From assembly GCA_003521145.1 (NCBI GenBank), contig DOTL01000022.1, forward strand, positions 188 to 28,363: a stretch of DNA of 28,176 nucleotides, written 5' to 3'. The first letter of the stretch is position 1. Every line of letters begins with the position of its first letter. Made by a program: the position numbers and the translations under genes. This stretch comes from Streptococcus sp. (GTDB lineage: Bacteria; Bacillota; Bacilli; Lactobacillales; Streptococcaceae). Under the pieces are notes generated by a model, which searched no databases, was not told the DNA's origin, and saw only the letters and a program-made list of their open reading frames with translations. Of this stretch, positions 1-7,444 are shown piece by piece.

Positions 1-85
1 ACTACAGAAATTATAGAGCCGATCTTTTTTAGTATTTGGCCGCCTATCTCATTAAATGAGAAATCAAGATAAAGCCAACTGCAGG

Positions 86-114
86 ATGAAATTTCTACTA
101 AATTAAGCTATAAT
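86..114 (+). promoter_or_regulatory. Promoter candidate for the glycolipid synthase operon
   Basis: TATAAT at 109-114 is preceded, at 17 bases, by a weak -35 ATGAAA (86-91, four of six consensus matches). The -10 lies only 7 bases upstream of the ATG at 122, so transcription would begin at or next to that start codon. No other promoter-like pair is evident in the 121 bases before the gene. The -10 is clear; the -35 is not. Confidence 0.45.
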
Positions 115-121
115 GAAGAGT

Positions 122-1120
122 ATGAAAGTTCTACTTTATCTTGAAGGAAAATCGGTTCTTGAAAAATCAGGAATCGGAAGGGCTCTCCACCATCAGATGC
201 ATGCTTTGGACTTGGCGGGGATTTCCTATACAACGGACATCTTGGGTGATTACGATGTCGTTCATATTAATACTTATGGGCCACGCAGCTTAATGTTGTT
301 GCACGCTGCAAAACGCCGTGGAAAGAAGGTCATCATGCATGGTCATTCGACACGTGAAGACTTTGAAAATTCATTCATCGGTTCTAACCTTTTGGCCCCC
401 CTCTTTGGGAAATATTTGGCCCACATGTATCAAAAAGCCGATTACGTGATTACGCCATCTGAGTATTCCAAAAAATTGATTCAGTCTTACGGAGTTACCA
501 CACCAATCATTGCTGTTTCAAATGGGATTGATTTGAAAAAATACGGTAAGGATCCACGTAAGGAAGAAGTTTTCCGAGACTACTTTGGTATCAAGGAAGG
601 ACAGCCAGTGGTTATTTGTGCGGGGCTTTATTTCCAACGTAAGGGAATTGAAGATTTCGTCAAGGTTGCCGAAAAGATGCCTCATGTTCGTTTCATTTGG
701 TTAGGTAGTATCAGCAAATGGTTGATTCCTAAGAAAATTCGAGACATTGTCAATGGTAAGCATCCTGATAATGTCAGCTTCCCAGGTTATTTCAAAGGAG
801 CTGTCTTCCAAGGAGCTATGAGTGGTGCTAATGCTTTCTTTTTCCCATCTTACGAGGAAACTGAAGGGATTGTGGTGCTAGAAGCCTTTGCCAGTCACCA
901 GCATGTGGTCTTGCGTGATATTCCTGTATATGAGGGCTGGGTTGATGACAAATCTGCCTCATTCGGGCATAACGTGGACGAATTTGTAGTAGCCTTACAA
1001 GATATTATCGATGGTAAAGTGGACAAACGTGAAGAAGGCTACAAGGTTGCAGAAAGTCGCTCGATTGATGATGTGGCTCAGAAACTTGTTGAAGCCTACA
1101 AAGAAGTATTGGAGATTTAA
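122..1120 (+). CDS. cpoA: GT4 glycosyltransferase, CpoA-like (galactosyl-glucosyl-diacylglycerol synthase)
   Basis: A 332-aa GT-B fold glycosyltransferase of family GT4. The N-terminal half holds the acceptor domain, with EGKSVLEKSGIGRAL near the start. The C-terminal half carries the nucleotide-sugar domain with the EX7E signature (EGIVVLE, within EETEGIVVLEAF, about residue 245). In pneumococcus the CpoA protein adds galactose to glucosyl-diacylglycerol at the inner membrane face, next to the gene for the first glucosyl transfer. The same pair order is seen here, which is why I use the name. An ATG at 113 is also in frame, but it overlaps the TATAAT box; the ATG at 122 gives the usual start (MKVLLYLEGKS). 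Neither has a convincing Shine-Dalgarno sequence. The stop abuts the next gene directly. Substrate assignment is by homology of sequence and context, not shown here. Confidence 0.75.
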   Translation: MKVLLYLEGKSVLEKSGIGRALHHQMHALDLAGISYTTDILGDYDVVHINTYGPRSLMLLHAAKRRGKKVIMHGHSTREDFENSFIGSNLLAPLFGKYLAHMYQKADYVITPSEYSKKLIQSYGVTTPIIAVSNGIDLKKYGKDPRKEEVFRDYFGIKEGQPVVICAGLYFQRKGIEDFVKVAEKMPHVRFIWLGSISKWLIPKKIRDIVNGKHPDNVSFPGYFKGAVFQGAMSGANAFFFPSYEETEGIVVLEAFASHQHVVLRDIPVYEGWVDDKSASFGHNVDEFVVALQDIIDGKVDKREEGYKVAESRSIDDVAQKLVEAYKEVLEI

Positions 1121-2443
1121 ATGCGTATCGGATTGTTTACAGATACCTATTTTCCACAGGTATCAGGTGTTGCGACCAGTATTCGCACGCTGAAAACGCA
1201 GTTGGAAAAAATGAGGCATACAGTCTTTATCTTTACCACGACTGATAGAGATGTTGACCGCTATGAAGACTGGAAGATTGTCCGTATTCCGAGTGTGCCC
1301 TTCTTTGCTTTCAAGGATCGTCGTGTAGCTTATCGTGGCTTTTCCAAGGCACTAGAGATTGCCAAACAATATAAGCTTGATATTATTCATACGCAGACAG
1401 AGTTTTCATTAGGTCTGCTAGGGATTGCCATTGCACGCGAACTTAGGATTCCTGTTGTGCATACCTACCATACTCAGTATGAAGACTATGTCCGCTATAT
1501 TGCCAAAGGTATGGTTATCCGTCCAAGTATGGTTAAGTACATTGTTCGTGGCTTTATGAGCGATTTGGATGGAGTCATCTGTCCGAGTGAGATTGTTTAT
1601 GACCTTTTGCTCAAGTACAAGGTTGCGGCTGAAAAACGTGTCATTCCAACTGGAATTGAGCTTGAAAAATTCCAACGTCCAGAGATTACTGAAGATGATG
1701 TGGTGGACTTGAGAACTAAGCTTGGTATCACCTCTGATGAGACCATGTTGTTGAGCCTCTCTCGTGTGTCCTATGAGAAAAACATTCAGGCTGTGTTAGC
1801 TGCTCTACCTTCTGTTTTGGAAGAAGATGACAAGGTACGTTTGGTTGTGGCTGGTGATGGTCCTTATCTACCAGATCTTAAGTCTCAAACCAAGAAACTC
1901 GGTATTCAGGACAAGGTGGTTTTCACAGGTATGATTGCGCCTAGTGAGACAGCACTTTATTATAAGGCTGCTGATTTCTTTATTTCGGCTTCAACCAGTG
2001 AGACTCAGGGCTTGACCTATCTGGAAGCCTTGGCTAGCGGTACTCCAATCATTGCTCATGGGAATCCTTACTTGGATAATGTGATTACAGAACAGATGTT
2101 TGGAACGCTTTATTATCATGATAATGATTTAGCTGGGGCCATTTTGGAAGCTGCCATTGCAACGCCAGAAAAAGACGAAACTAAGTGGGCTGACAAGCTT
2201 TATGAAATTTCTGCGGAAAACTTTGGAAAACGTGTCTATGAGTATTACTTGGACCTTACGATTTCTAAGGATTTCCACAATGATTTGAATGGTGAAGATA
2301 GCACCATGAAACGGTTGACGCGTATGGTAACTCATTTGCCAACCAAGGCTATTACCTTGCCTGTTAATGGCTCTGTTCGCATCCTCAAAGGATCAGCCAA
2401 ACAGGTCAAGAAAATCAAAAATATCACGAAACTATTGGATTAG
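1121..2443 (+). CDS. GT4 glycosyltransferase, 1,2-diacylglycerol 3-alpha-glucosyltransferase-like
   Basis: A 440-aa GT4 enzyme with the classic N-terminus MRIGLFTDTYFPQVSGVATS, acceptor-side motif HTYHTQYEDY (about 114-123), sugar-nucleotide segment VVAGDGP (242-248) and the EX7E pair E294/E302 in SETQGLTYLEALASG. It likely transfers glucose from UDP-glucose to diacylglycerol, giving monoglucosyl-diacylglycerol, the substrate of the preceding CpoA-like enzyme and an anchor for lipoteichoic acid. The ATG follows the upstream TAA with no gap and has GGAG at 1111-1114 inside the upstream gene, so the two are co-transcribed and probably translationally coupled. The last 60 residues are basic, a feature that in this family helps membrane binding. 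The exact sugar and acceptor are inferred from family membership. Confidence 0.8.
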   Translation: MRIGLFTDTYFPQVSGVATSIRTLKTQLEKMRHTVFIFTTTDRDVDRYEDWKIVRIPSVPFFAFKDRRVAYRGFSKALEIAKQYKLDIIHTQTEFSLGLLGIAIARELRIPVVHTYHTQYEDYVRYIAKGMVIRPSMVKYIVRGFMSDLDGVICPSEIVYDLLLKYKVAAEKRVIPTGIELEKFQRPEITEDDVVDLRTKLGITSDETMLLSLSRVSYEKNIQAVLAALPSVLEEDDKVRLVVAGDGPYLPDLKSQTKKLGIQDKVVFTGMIAPSETALYYKAADFFISASTSETQGLTYLEALASGTPIIAHGNPYLDNVITEQMFGTLYYHDNDLAGAILEAAIATPEKDETKWADKLYEISAENFGKRVYEYYLDLTISKDFHNDLNGEDSTMKRLTRMVTHLPTKAITLPVNGSVRILKGSAKQVKKIKNITKLLD

Positions 2444-2508
2444 GAAAGCTAACAGATTTTCCTAGTAAGATAAAATCTTAGAATTGATTAATAAAAGAGA
2501 TAATTAGC

Positions 2509-2536
2509 TTGAAAAATTACAGTTTCATGCTATAAT
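2509..2536 (+). promoter_or_regulatory. Promoter of the T-box/thrS transcript
   Basis: TTGAAA (2509-2514), 16-base spacer, TATAAT (2531-2536) with an extended -10 TGC directly before it. Transcription would start near 2543, right at the beginning of the T-box leader. Confidence 0.85.
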
Positions 2537-2542
2537 AACGCA

Positions 2543-2757
2543 TAGAGACATATCAGTCATGGGAAATCTTTCAGAGAGCGTGTGGTGCTGGAAATCACGC
2601 AGAGGACATGATTGGGACTACTCGATTAACTTTTTATGCAAACATAAAACGGTGGCCACGTTAGAGCCAATCAGAGGTGTAGGACAAACGCATTTTTTGT
2701 CGTATACGAACTAAGGTGGAACCACGTTGCGACGTCCTTTTGAGGATGTCGCTTTTT
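2543..2757 (+). promoter_or_regulatory. T-box leader riboswitch, threonine-specific
   Basis: The leader has the landmarks of a T-box element: an AGAGAG-containing Stem I region (2572-2606), a specifier region GGGACTACT (2614-2622) in which ACT at 2617-2619 reads as a threonine codon, and the conserved T-box sequence AAGGTGGAACCACG at 2713-2726. Within it TGGA (2717-2720) should pair with the NCCA end of uncharged tRNA. A terminator follows: stem 2729-2737 with 2744-2752, nine pairs, then TTTTT. Uncharged tRNA-Thr would favour the antiterminator and let transcription enter the genes downstream. Threonine specificity follows from the codon and from thrS lying downstream; the exact specifier register was judged by eye. 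Confidence 0.92.
2729..2757 (+). terminator. T-box-controlled intrinsic terminator
   Basis: GCGACGTCC (2729-2737) pairs with GGATGTCGC (2744-2752), including one G-U, and is followed by TTTTT (2753-2757). Its upstream arm lies next to the T-box sequence that would form the competing antiterminator. Confidence 0.9.
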
Positions 2758-2760
2758 ATG

Positions 2761-2790
2761 TTGTTTGGTATGCTTTAAAATTTTTAGAAT
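2761..2790 (+). promoter_or_regulatory. Weak internal promoter candidate after the T-box
   Basis: TTGTTT (2761-2766), 18 bases, TAGAAT (2785-2790). If active it would let the 131-aa gene, and perhaps thrS, escape T-box control. The match is modest. The rest of 2791-2888 is AT-rich and I see nothing else in it. Confidence 0.25.
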
Positions 2791-2901
2791 GTCTAGTTTA
2801 GATAGAAAAGCTTTACTTTGTGACTAAATATTTTTTCTTTGATTACTAAAAGGATTGTTTAGAACGAGGTGACACTATCTTTTTAGTTGAGGGAGAGTTT
2901 T

Positions 2902-3297
2902 ATGGGGTTCAAATATGAAGCTATCAAGTCCTACTTGATTGACCACGGTGTAGATGCTAGTCTTGCTGAGACTATGCACGCTATCTATGCTACCCAAAGA
3001 CTTGGTGGAACAGCCAATGCTTATTTTCTTATTGTTTTTACAGAAAAAGAGGTCTTCATTATCTCGATTACTCCTTTAGGAAAATTAGGAAAGATTATCG
3101 CTACACTTCCTGAAGAGATGATTAAGTCCTATCAGTTTAAGAAACGTTTGTTTATTGGTTACAAACTTCATTTCGATCTAACTGATGGTAGGGAGTTAGA
3201 ATTTAATATAAACAAGATGATGATTGGTGCAGGTTGGCATAAGACAGAATTGCAAAGCATCCTAGAAACAAATTATTACAACAAAAACATTAAATAG
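2902..3297 (+). CDS. Unknown 131-aa protein between T-box and thrS
   Basis: I chose ATG 2902 because GAGGGAGAG (2889-2897) is a good ribosome-binding site for it; a TTG five codons upstream is less likely. The 131-aa product has no signal peptide or membrane segment. It starts with a helical region (about residues 1-35), followed by alternating beta-strand-like stretches such as YFLIVFTEKEVFIISITPLG and YKLHFDLTDGRELEFNI, then a final helix. This pattern resembles the small PH-like domains of Gram-positive bacteria, but I do not recognise a named family. It sits between the T-box terminator and thrS, 44 bases before the thrS start and with no terminator between, so it should share the threonine-responsive transcript. 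Whether it has anything to do with threonine or tRNA is unknown. Confidence 0.75.
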   Translation: MGFKYEAIKSYLIDHGVDASLAETMHAIYATQRLGGTANAYFLIVFTEKEVFIISITPLGKLGKIIATLPEEMIKSYQFKKRLFIGYKLHFDLTDGRELEFNINKMMIGAGWHKTELQSILETNYYNKNIK

Positions 3298-3307
3298 AAA
3301 GGAAGAA

Positions 3308-3329
3308 AGGGCTCATCATTTAGAGCTCT
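3308..3329 (+). promoter_or_regulatory. Hairpin between the thrS Shine-Dalgarno sequence and start codon
   Basis: AGGGCTC (3308-3314) can pair with GAGCTCT (3323-3329) over seven pairs with one G-U, loop of 8. The only purine-rich Shine-Dalgarno sequence (AAAGGAAGAAAGG, 3298-3310) ends 31 bases before ATG 3342, too far for normal use. Folding would bring it to a more usual distance, or would mask its last bases. The pairing is visible; the function is inferred. Confidence 0.4.
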
Positions 3330-3341
3330 GACATCTTAATT

Positions 3342-5288
3342 ATGATTAACATTACTTTCCCAGATGGCGCTGTTCGTGAATTCGAATCTGGCGTTACAAC
3401 TTTTGAAATTGCACAATCTATCAGCAACTCTTTGGCTAAGAAAGCTCTTGCTGGTAAATTCAACGGTAAATTGATTGACACAACTCGTGTAATCACTGAA
3501 GATGGAAGCATCGAAATCGTGACACCAGATCACGAAGATGCCCTTCCAATCTTGCGTCACTCAGCGGCACACTTGTTTGCTCAAGCAGCTCGCCGTCTCT
3601 TCCCAGATATTCATTTGGGTGTAGGTCCAGCTATCGAAGATGGATTCTACTACGATACAGACAATCAAGCTGGCCAAATCTCTAACGAAGACCTTCCTCG
3701 TATCGAAGAAGAAATGAAGAAAATCGTTAAAGAAAACTTCCCATCAATCCGTGAAGAAGTGACTAAAGACGAGGCACGTGAAATCTTCAAGAACGATCCA
3801 TATAAATTGGAATTGATTGAAGAACACTCAGAAGACGAAGGTGGTTTGACCATCTACCGTCAAGGTGAATACGTTGACCTTTGCCGTGGCCCACACGTGC
3901 CATCAACTGGTCGTATCCAAGTTTTCCACCTTTTGAATGTTGCGGGTGCTTACTGGCGCGGAAATAGCGATAATGCTATGATGCAACGTATTTACGGTAC
4001 AACTTGGTTCAATAAAAAAGACCTCAAGGCTTACCTTGAACGCCTTGAAGAAGCTAAAGAACGTGACCACCGTAAACTTGGTAAAGAGCTTGATTTGTTC
4101 ATGATTTCTCAAGAGGTTGGTCAAGGACTTCCATTTTGGTTGCCAAACGGTGCGACAATCCGTCGTGTCTTGGAACGCTACATCGTGGATAAGGAAGTAG
4201 CAGCAGGCTACCAACACGTCTACACTCCACCAATTGCATCAGTTGAGCTATACAAAACTTCAGGTCACTGGGATCACTACCGTGAAGATATGTTCCCAAC
4301 AATGGATATGGGAGATGGTGAAGCCTTTGTTCTTCGTCCAATGAACTGTCCTCACCACATCGAAGTTTACAAACACCATGTCCACTCTTACCGCGAATTG
4401 CCTATCCGTATCGCTGAAATTGGTATGATGCACCGTTATGAAAAATCTGGTGCCCTTACAGGACTTCAACGTGTGCGTGAAATGTCACTTAATGATGGTC
4501 ATACTTTCGTAACACCTGAACAAATCAAAGATGAGTTCCAACGTACGCTTCAATTGATCATCGACGTATACGAAGATTTCAACTTGACTGACTATCGTTT
4601 CCGTTTGTCATACCGCGACCCTAAAGATACACACAAATACTTTGACAATGACGAAATGTGGGAAAATGCTCAAAGAATGCTGAAATCAGCCATGGATGAC
4701 ATGGAACTCGACTACTTTGAAGCAGAAGGTGAAGCTGCCTTCTACGGTCCAAAACTTGATATCCAAGTGAAGACTGCCCTTGGTAATGAAGAAACACTTT
4801 CTACTATCCAATTGGACTTCTTACTTCCAGAACGCTTTGACCTTAAATACATAGGAGCTGATGGAGAAGAACACCGTCCAGTGATGATTCACCGTGGGGT
4901 TATCTCAACAATGGAACGCTTTACAGCTATCCTTATTGAAAACTATAAAGGAGCCTTCCCAACTTGGTTGGCACCTCAACAAGTAACTGTTATCCCTGTC
5001 TCGAATGAACCCCACACAGATTACGCTTGGGAAGTTGCTAAACAACTTCGTGACCGTGGTATCCGTGTTGAAGTGGATGAACGTAACGAGAAAATGCAAT
5101 ACAAGATTCGTGCGTCTCAAACACAAAAGATCCCTTACCAATTGATTGTTGGTGATAAGGAAATGGAAGAAGGAACTGTTAACGTTCGTCGCTATGGACA
5201 AAAACAAACACACACTGAAACTGTGTCAGAATTTGTAGAAAATATCCTTGCTGATATCGCTCGCAAATCACGCCCAGATGCCGAATAA
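3342..5288 (+). CDS. thrS: Threonine-tRNA ligase
   Basis: A full-length 648-aa class II aminoacyl-tRNA synthetase that charges tRNA-Thr in the cytoplasm. The order is: TGS domain (1-62); editing domain with zinc-type H73xxxH77 and C181xxxH185; catalytic core (about 245-535) with zinc ligands C336 (RPMNCPHH), H387 (LNDGHTF) and a histidine in MIHRGV; and C-terminal anticodon-binding domain. Motif 2 (MHRYEKSGALTGLQRVRE) is intact. The start MINITFPDG is the family's usual one. The nearest ribosome-binding site is unusually far upstream, with a small hairpin between. Expression is expected to follow the T-box leader at 2543-2757, with one unknown gene in between. A strong terminator follows the stop. 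I see nothing missing or damaged in it. Confidence 0.98.
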   Translation: MINITFPDGAVREFESGVTTFEIAQSISNSLAKKALAGKFNGKLIDTTRVITEDGSIEIVTPDHEDALPILRHSAAHLFAQAARRLFPDIHLGVGPAIEDGFYYDTDNQAGQISNEDLPRIEEEMKKIVKENFPSIREEVTKDEAREIFKNDPYKLELIEEHSEDEGGLTIYRQGEYVDLCRGPHVPSTGRIQVFHLLNVAGAYWRGNSDNAMMQRIYGTTWFNKKDLKAYLERLEEAKERDHRKLGKELDLFMISQEVGQGLPFWLPNGATIRRVLERYIVDKEVAAGYQHVYTPPIASVELYKTSGHWDHYREDMFPTMDMGDGEAFVLRPMNCPHHIEVYKHHVHSYRELPIRIAEIGMMHRYEKSGALTGLQRVREMSLNDGHTFVTPEQIKDEFQRTLQLIIDVYEDFNLTDYRFRLSYRDPKDTHKYFDNDEMWENAQRMLKSAMDDMELDYFEAEGEAAFYGPKLDIQVKTALGNEETLSTIQLDFLLPERFDLKYIGADGEEHRPVMIHRGVISTMERFTAILIENYKGAFPTWLAPQQVTVIPVSNEPHTDYAWEVAKQLRDRGIRVEVDERNEKMQYKIRASQTQKIPYQLIVGDKEMEEGTVNVRRYGQKQTHTETVSEFVENILADIARKSRPDAE

Positions 5289-5293
5289 ATCAG

Positions 5294-5324
5294 AAAGTCG
5301 GTTAGCTAAGCTAGCTGACTTTTT
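5294..5324 (+). terminator. Terminator after thrS
   Basis: AGTCGGTTAGC (5296-5306) pairs with GCTAGCTGACT (5310-5320) over 11 pairs with two G-U, three-base loop, followed by TTTT. It closes the thrS transcript just before the pseudogene. Confidence 0.9.
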
Positions 5325-5337
5325 AGTAGGATAAACC

Positions 5338-6280
5338 ATGCACGTTTTTATGAAAAAACTCTTATTTCTGCTGGGAGCAGTCCTGCTCTTGTTACTGGCG
5401 AGCTTTACCTATCATAGATTGGCCTTGCAAAGAGAGAAGGCTTCTCTCAATCCTGTGGAGCAAATGGTGTCTGTGAATGGTCATGACATGAGTGTCTTTG
5501 TAAAGGGGGAGGGCTCACAAACTCTAGTTTTTCTATCTGGTGCTGGAACGGCCTCTCCCATTCTAGATTTTAAAGACTTGTATGATGGGCTTTCGAAGCA
5601 ATATAGGATAGTTGTTGTAGAGAGAGCTGGCTATGGTTACAGTGAGGACACATCTAAGTAAGTCCCGAGATGTTTCTGAGGTTTTTTCTGAGACACGTCA
5701 AGCCCTAGCCAAGACCCATGTATCAGGTCCTTACATTATCCTATCTCATTCGATGGCCTCCTTATAGACACTTCTGTGGCAGGAAAAATACCCTAGTTAA
5801 GTGAAAGCTATCATTGGTTTAGATTGGGCCTTGCCAGAAAGTTACTCTCATTTGAAAATGCACCCTCAGATATTACGCATGGCTCATTGGGAAAGTCAAT
5901 TTGGTCTTTTAAGGTATCTTCCAAAAAGTCTCTTTCTGCCTAATGAAAATCTAACTAGTAGAGACCGCAGATTCTATCAACGGATAGCCTATCGTCAAAT
6001 TTTATCAAAGGCTATATTAAATGAGATCCTATCGGTTAAGGGAAATGCTAAAAAGGTTACTTCTTGCCTTGATTCACATATTCCAACCTTACTGATGGTA
6101 TCGGATGGAGAGGGGACTGGTTTTAGCCAGGAGGACTGGCGGCATTATGCGACTAGCTTTGCAAAGGACCAGAAAAATATCGAAGTGACTTTTTATGATT
6201 CTCCGCATTATCTTTATCACTATCAGATCAAAGAGGTAGTAGCAAAGATAGAGGAGTTCATCAAAGAGACGACTGATTAA
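5338..6280 (+). pseudogene. Alpha/beta hydrolase, broken by one frameshift and two nonsense codons
   Basis: The first reading frame (5338-5661) gives an N-terminal hydrophobic anchor (KKLLFLLGAVLLLLLASF), then the start of an alpha/beta hydrolase fold up to VVVERAGYGYSED. At about 5655 one extra base shifts the frame. Read in the +1 frame the protein continues SRDVSEVFSETRQALAKTHVSGPYIILSHSMAS, then meets TAG at 5765 and TAA at 5798, and goes on as VKAIIGLDWALPESY to 6280. The nucleophile elbow reads SHSMAS where such enzymes have a glycine after the Ser-x-x, so it is also degraded. The catalytic histidine is likely in SPHYLYHY near the end. The original protein would have been about 313 residues, probably a membrane-anchored esterase or peptidase-like hydrolase. 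Three separate lesions rule out a sequencing slip as the whole explanation. Confidence 0.88.
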
Positions 6281-6309
6281 ATTTACGTATGTTATTGAGG
6301 AGAGATGTG

Positions 6310-7368
6310 ATGCTCATTGGTTCAAAAGCCTTTCGACACTTATGGAGGGACTGGAAAAGGGACTACCAACCATTGCAAGTGCTAAAGCTATTGCTAGCTT
6401 ATATAGAGATGCCAGAGGACTTATCGGGGGAGCTTGAAGAAACCCAACACCTTTTATCTTATTTCGATCCTGACTTGGCACCGCATGATTCTTTCTGGAA
6501 GGATGTCGTGAAATTGGTAGATCTGGCTTTTCCTGGTGATGGTTTGTCTAAGGATGTTTCTATAGAGCGACAAATCCATCAGCTACGATACCTGATCTCT
6601 AGTCAACAGGCCCAGTATGTGCGGACGCATTATAAAAAGCCAGGGATGACAGACAAAGAGGCTTTGGCCATCTACCTAAGATGGAAGCCTTTCACCATGT
6701 TTGATCAGGGACGTTTGCACCAAAAGATTTCTATCTGTGGTGGCAAGGCAGTTTATCCTGATGGGATTCCAAGTGTTAATTTAAAAATTCTTCTCTATAA
6801 TCGGATTGAGTTTATTTTGGATAGTCAGGGGAATTTTCTCAATGAGGTCGATGCGGAGCAGGTGACTGAGGGTGGAGTGGTTAATGGTGCAAGTTTCAAC
6901 TATGGTAATTTCAAGCGCCACTGGCAACTGGATGTGGAGCCGGTTCAACCACATGATCCTGATTTTCGTAATCGGATGACTAAGGGCTATCGTTCACCCA
7001 ACAAATTGAAAAGACGTTGGAGACAGGAAGTGCCTGAACAGTTTGATAAATCTTTCTACAATCCAAAAGGTGTCTATGCCCAGTCTCATAGGTCTTTGGC
7101 AAATGATGTCAAACGCCAAGCCAGACTTTTTCTGGCCATGGTTTATGGCTTTAAACTGGTTCCGAAAAAGCAATCAAAGGAGGTTCATATGTCTAAACAA
7201 CCGCAAAACAACAAAGGAACAGCGGTTCTAGGATCGCTAGTATTTATGGCCTTATACGCCCTAGGTATTTGGCACAATGCTGTCCGAGGAAATATCCCTT
7301 TCCTTATTCTTTGGAGTGTTTTACTCCTAGTTAATGTTAGCTATTTGATTTTCCGCTTGAGAAAATAA
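6310..7368 (+). CDS. DUF3114-type streptococcal protein with C-terminal membrane extension
   Basis: I place the start at ATG 6310, five bases after GAGGAGAG (6297-6304); the ATG at 6289 has no ribosome-binding site. The 352-aa product matches my memory of the DUF3114 proteins confined to streptococci, function unknown. The first 290 or so residues are soluble and rich in Trp, Arg and Lys, with stretches such as SVNLKILLYNRIEF and EGGVVNGASFNYGNFKRHW. The last 59 residues are different: they contain two membrane segments (AVLGSLVFMALYALGIW and FLILWSVLLLVNVSYLIF). That tail begins with its own ATG and near-perfect Shine-Dalgarno sequence at 7176-7184, so it may be a formerly separate gene now fused in frame. 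A strong terminator follows the stop. Confidence 0.75.
   Translation: MLIGSKAFRHLWRDWKRDYQPLQVLKLLLAYIEMPEDLSGELEETQHLLSYFDPDLAPHDSFWKDVVKLVDLAFPGDGLSKDVSIERQIHQLRYLISSQQAQYVRTHYKKPGMTDKEALAIYLRWKPFTMFDQGRLHQKISICGGKAVYPDGIPSVNLKILLYNRIEFILDSQGNFLNEVDAEQVTEGGVVNGASFNYGNFKRHWQLDVEPVQPHDPDFRNRMTKGYRSPNKLKRRWRQEVPEQFDKSFYNPKGVYAQSHRSLANDVKRQARLFLAMVYGFKLVPKKQSKEVHMSKQPQNNKGTAVLGSLVFMALYALGIWHNAVRGNIPFLILWSVLLLVNVSYLIFRLRK
7189..7368 (+). CDS. Nested small membrane protein (59 aa), probable separate or formerly separate gene
   Basis: AAAGGAGGT at 7176-7184 is followed after four bases by ATG 7189, in the same frame as the surrounding DUF3114-type ORF. The encoded 59 residues start MSKQPQNNKG and form two transmembrane helices with a short loop, ending in RLRK, so they would stand alone as a small membrane protein. 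Such a strong ribosome-binding site inside an ORF rarely arises by chance. It suggests either translation of both the long form and the short form, or fusion of two adjacent genes by loss of the stop between them. I cannot tell from this window whether the short form is made. Confidence 0.5.
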   Translation: MSKQPQNNKGTAVLGSLVFMALYALGIWHNAVRGNIPFLILWSVLLLVNVSYLIFRLRK

Positions 7369-7374
7369 AAAAAG

Positions 7375-7425
7375 AAAGTGATACAGACCTAAATGGTAAG
7401 AAATTTAGGTCTGTATCACTTTTTT
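7375..7425. terminator. Bidirectional terminator, 20-bp perfect stem
   Basis: Bases 7375-7394 pair perfectly with 7403-7422 around the loop GGTAAGAA. T-runs flank it on both strands, so it serves the DUF3114-type gene (+) and the convergent alpha/beta hydrolase gene (-). Confidence 0.95.
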
Positions 7426-7444
7426 GTTTACATATGTCTATAAA

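Noticed and set aside
1..72. Open frame running to TAA at 70-72, possible tail of an upstream gene
   Set aside because: Only 23 codons are visible and the residues match nothing I recognise. It could be chance.
2442..2480. Small hairpins AGGAAA/TTTCCT and TAAGAT/ATCTTA after the glycosyltransferase gene
   Set aside because: Stems are short and no T-run follows, so I do not call a terminator.
4905..5213. Antisense ORF (102 aa) opposite the end of thrS
   Set aside because: The thrS protein is fully conserved through this stretch, and the antisense frame has no start signal or recognisable domain.
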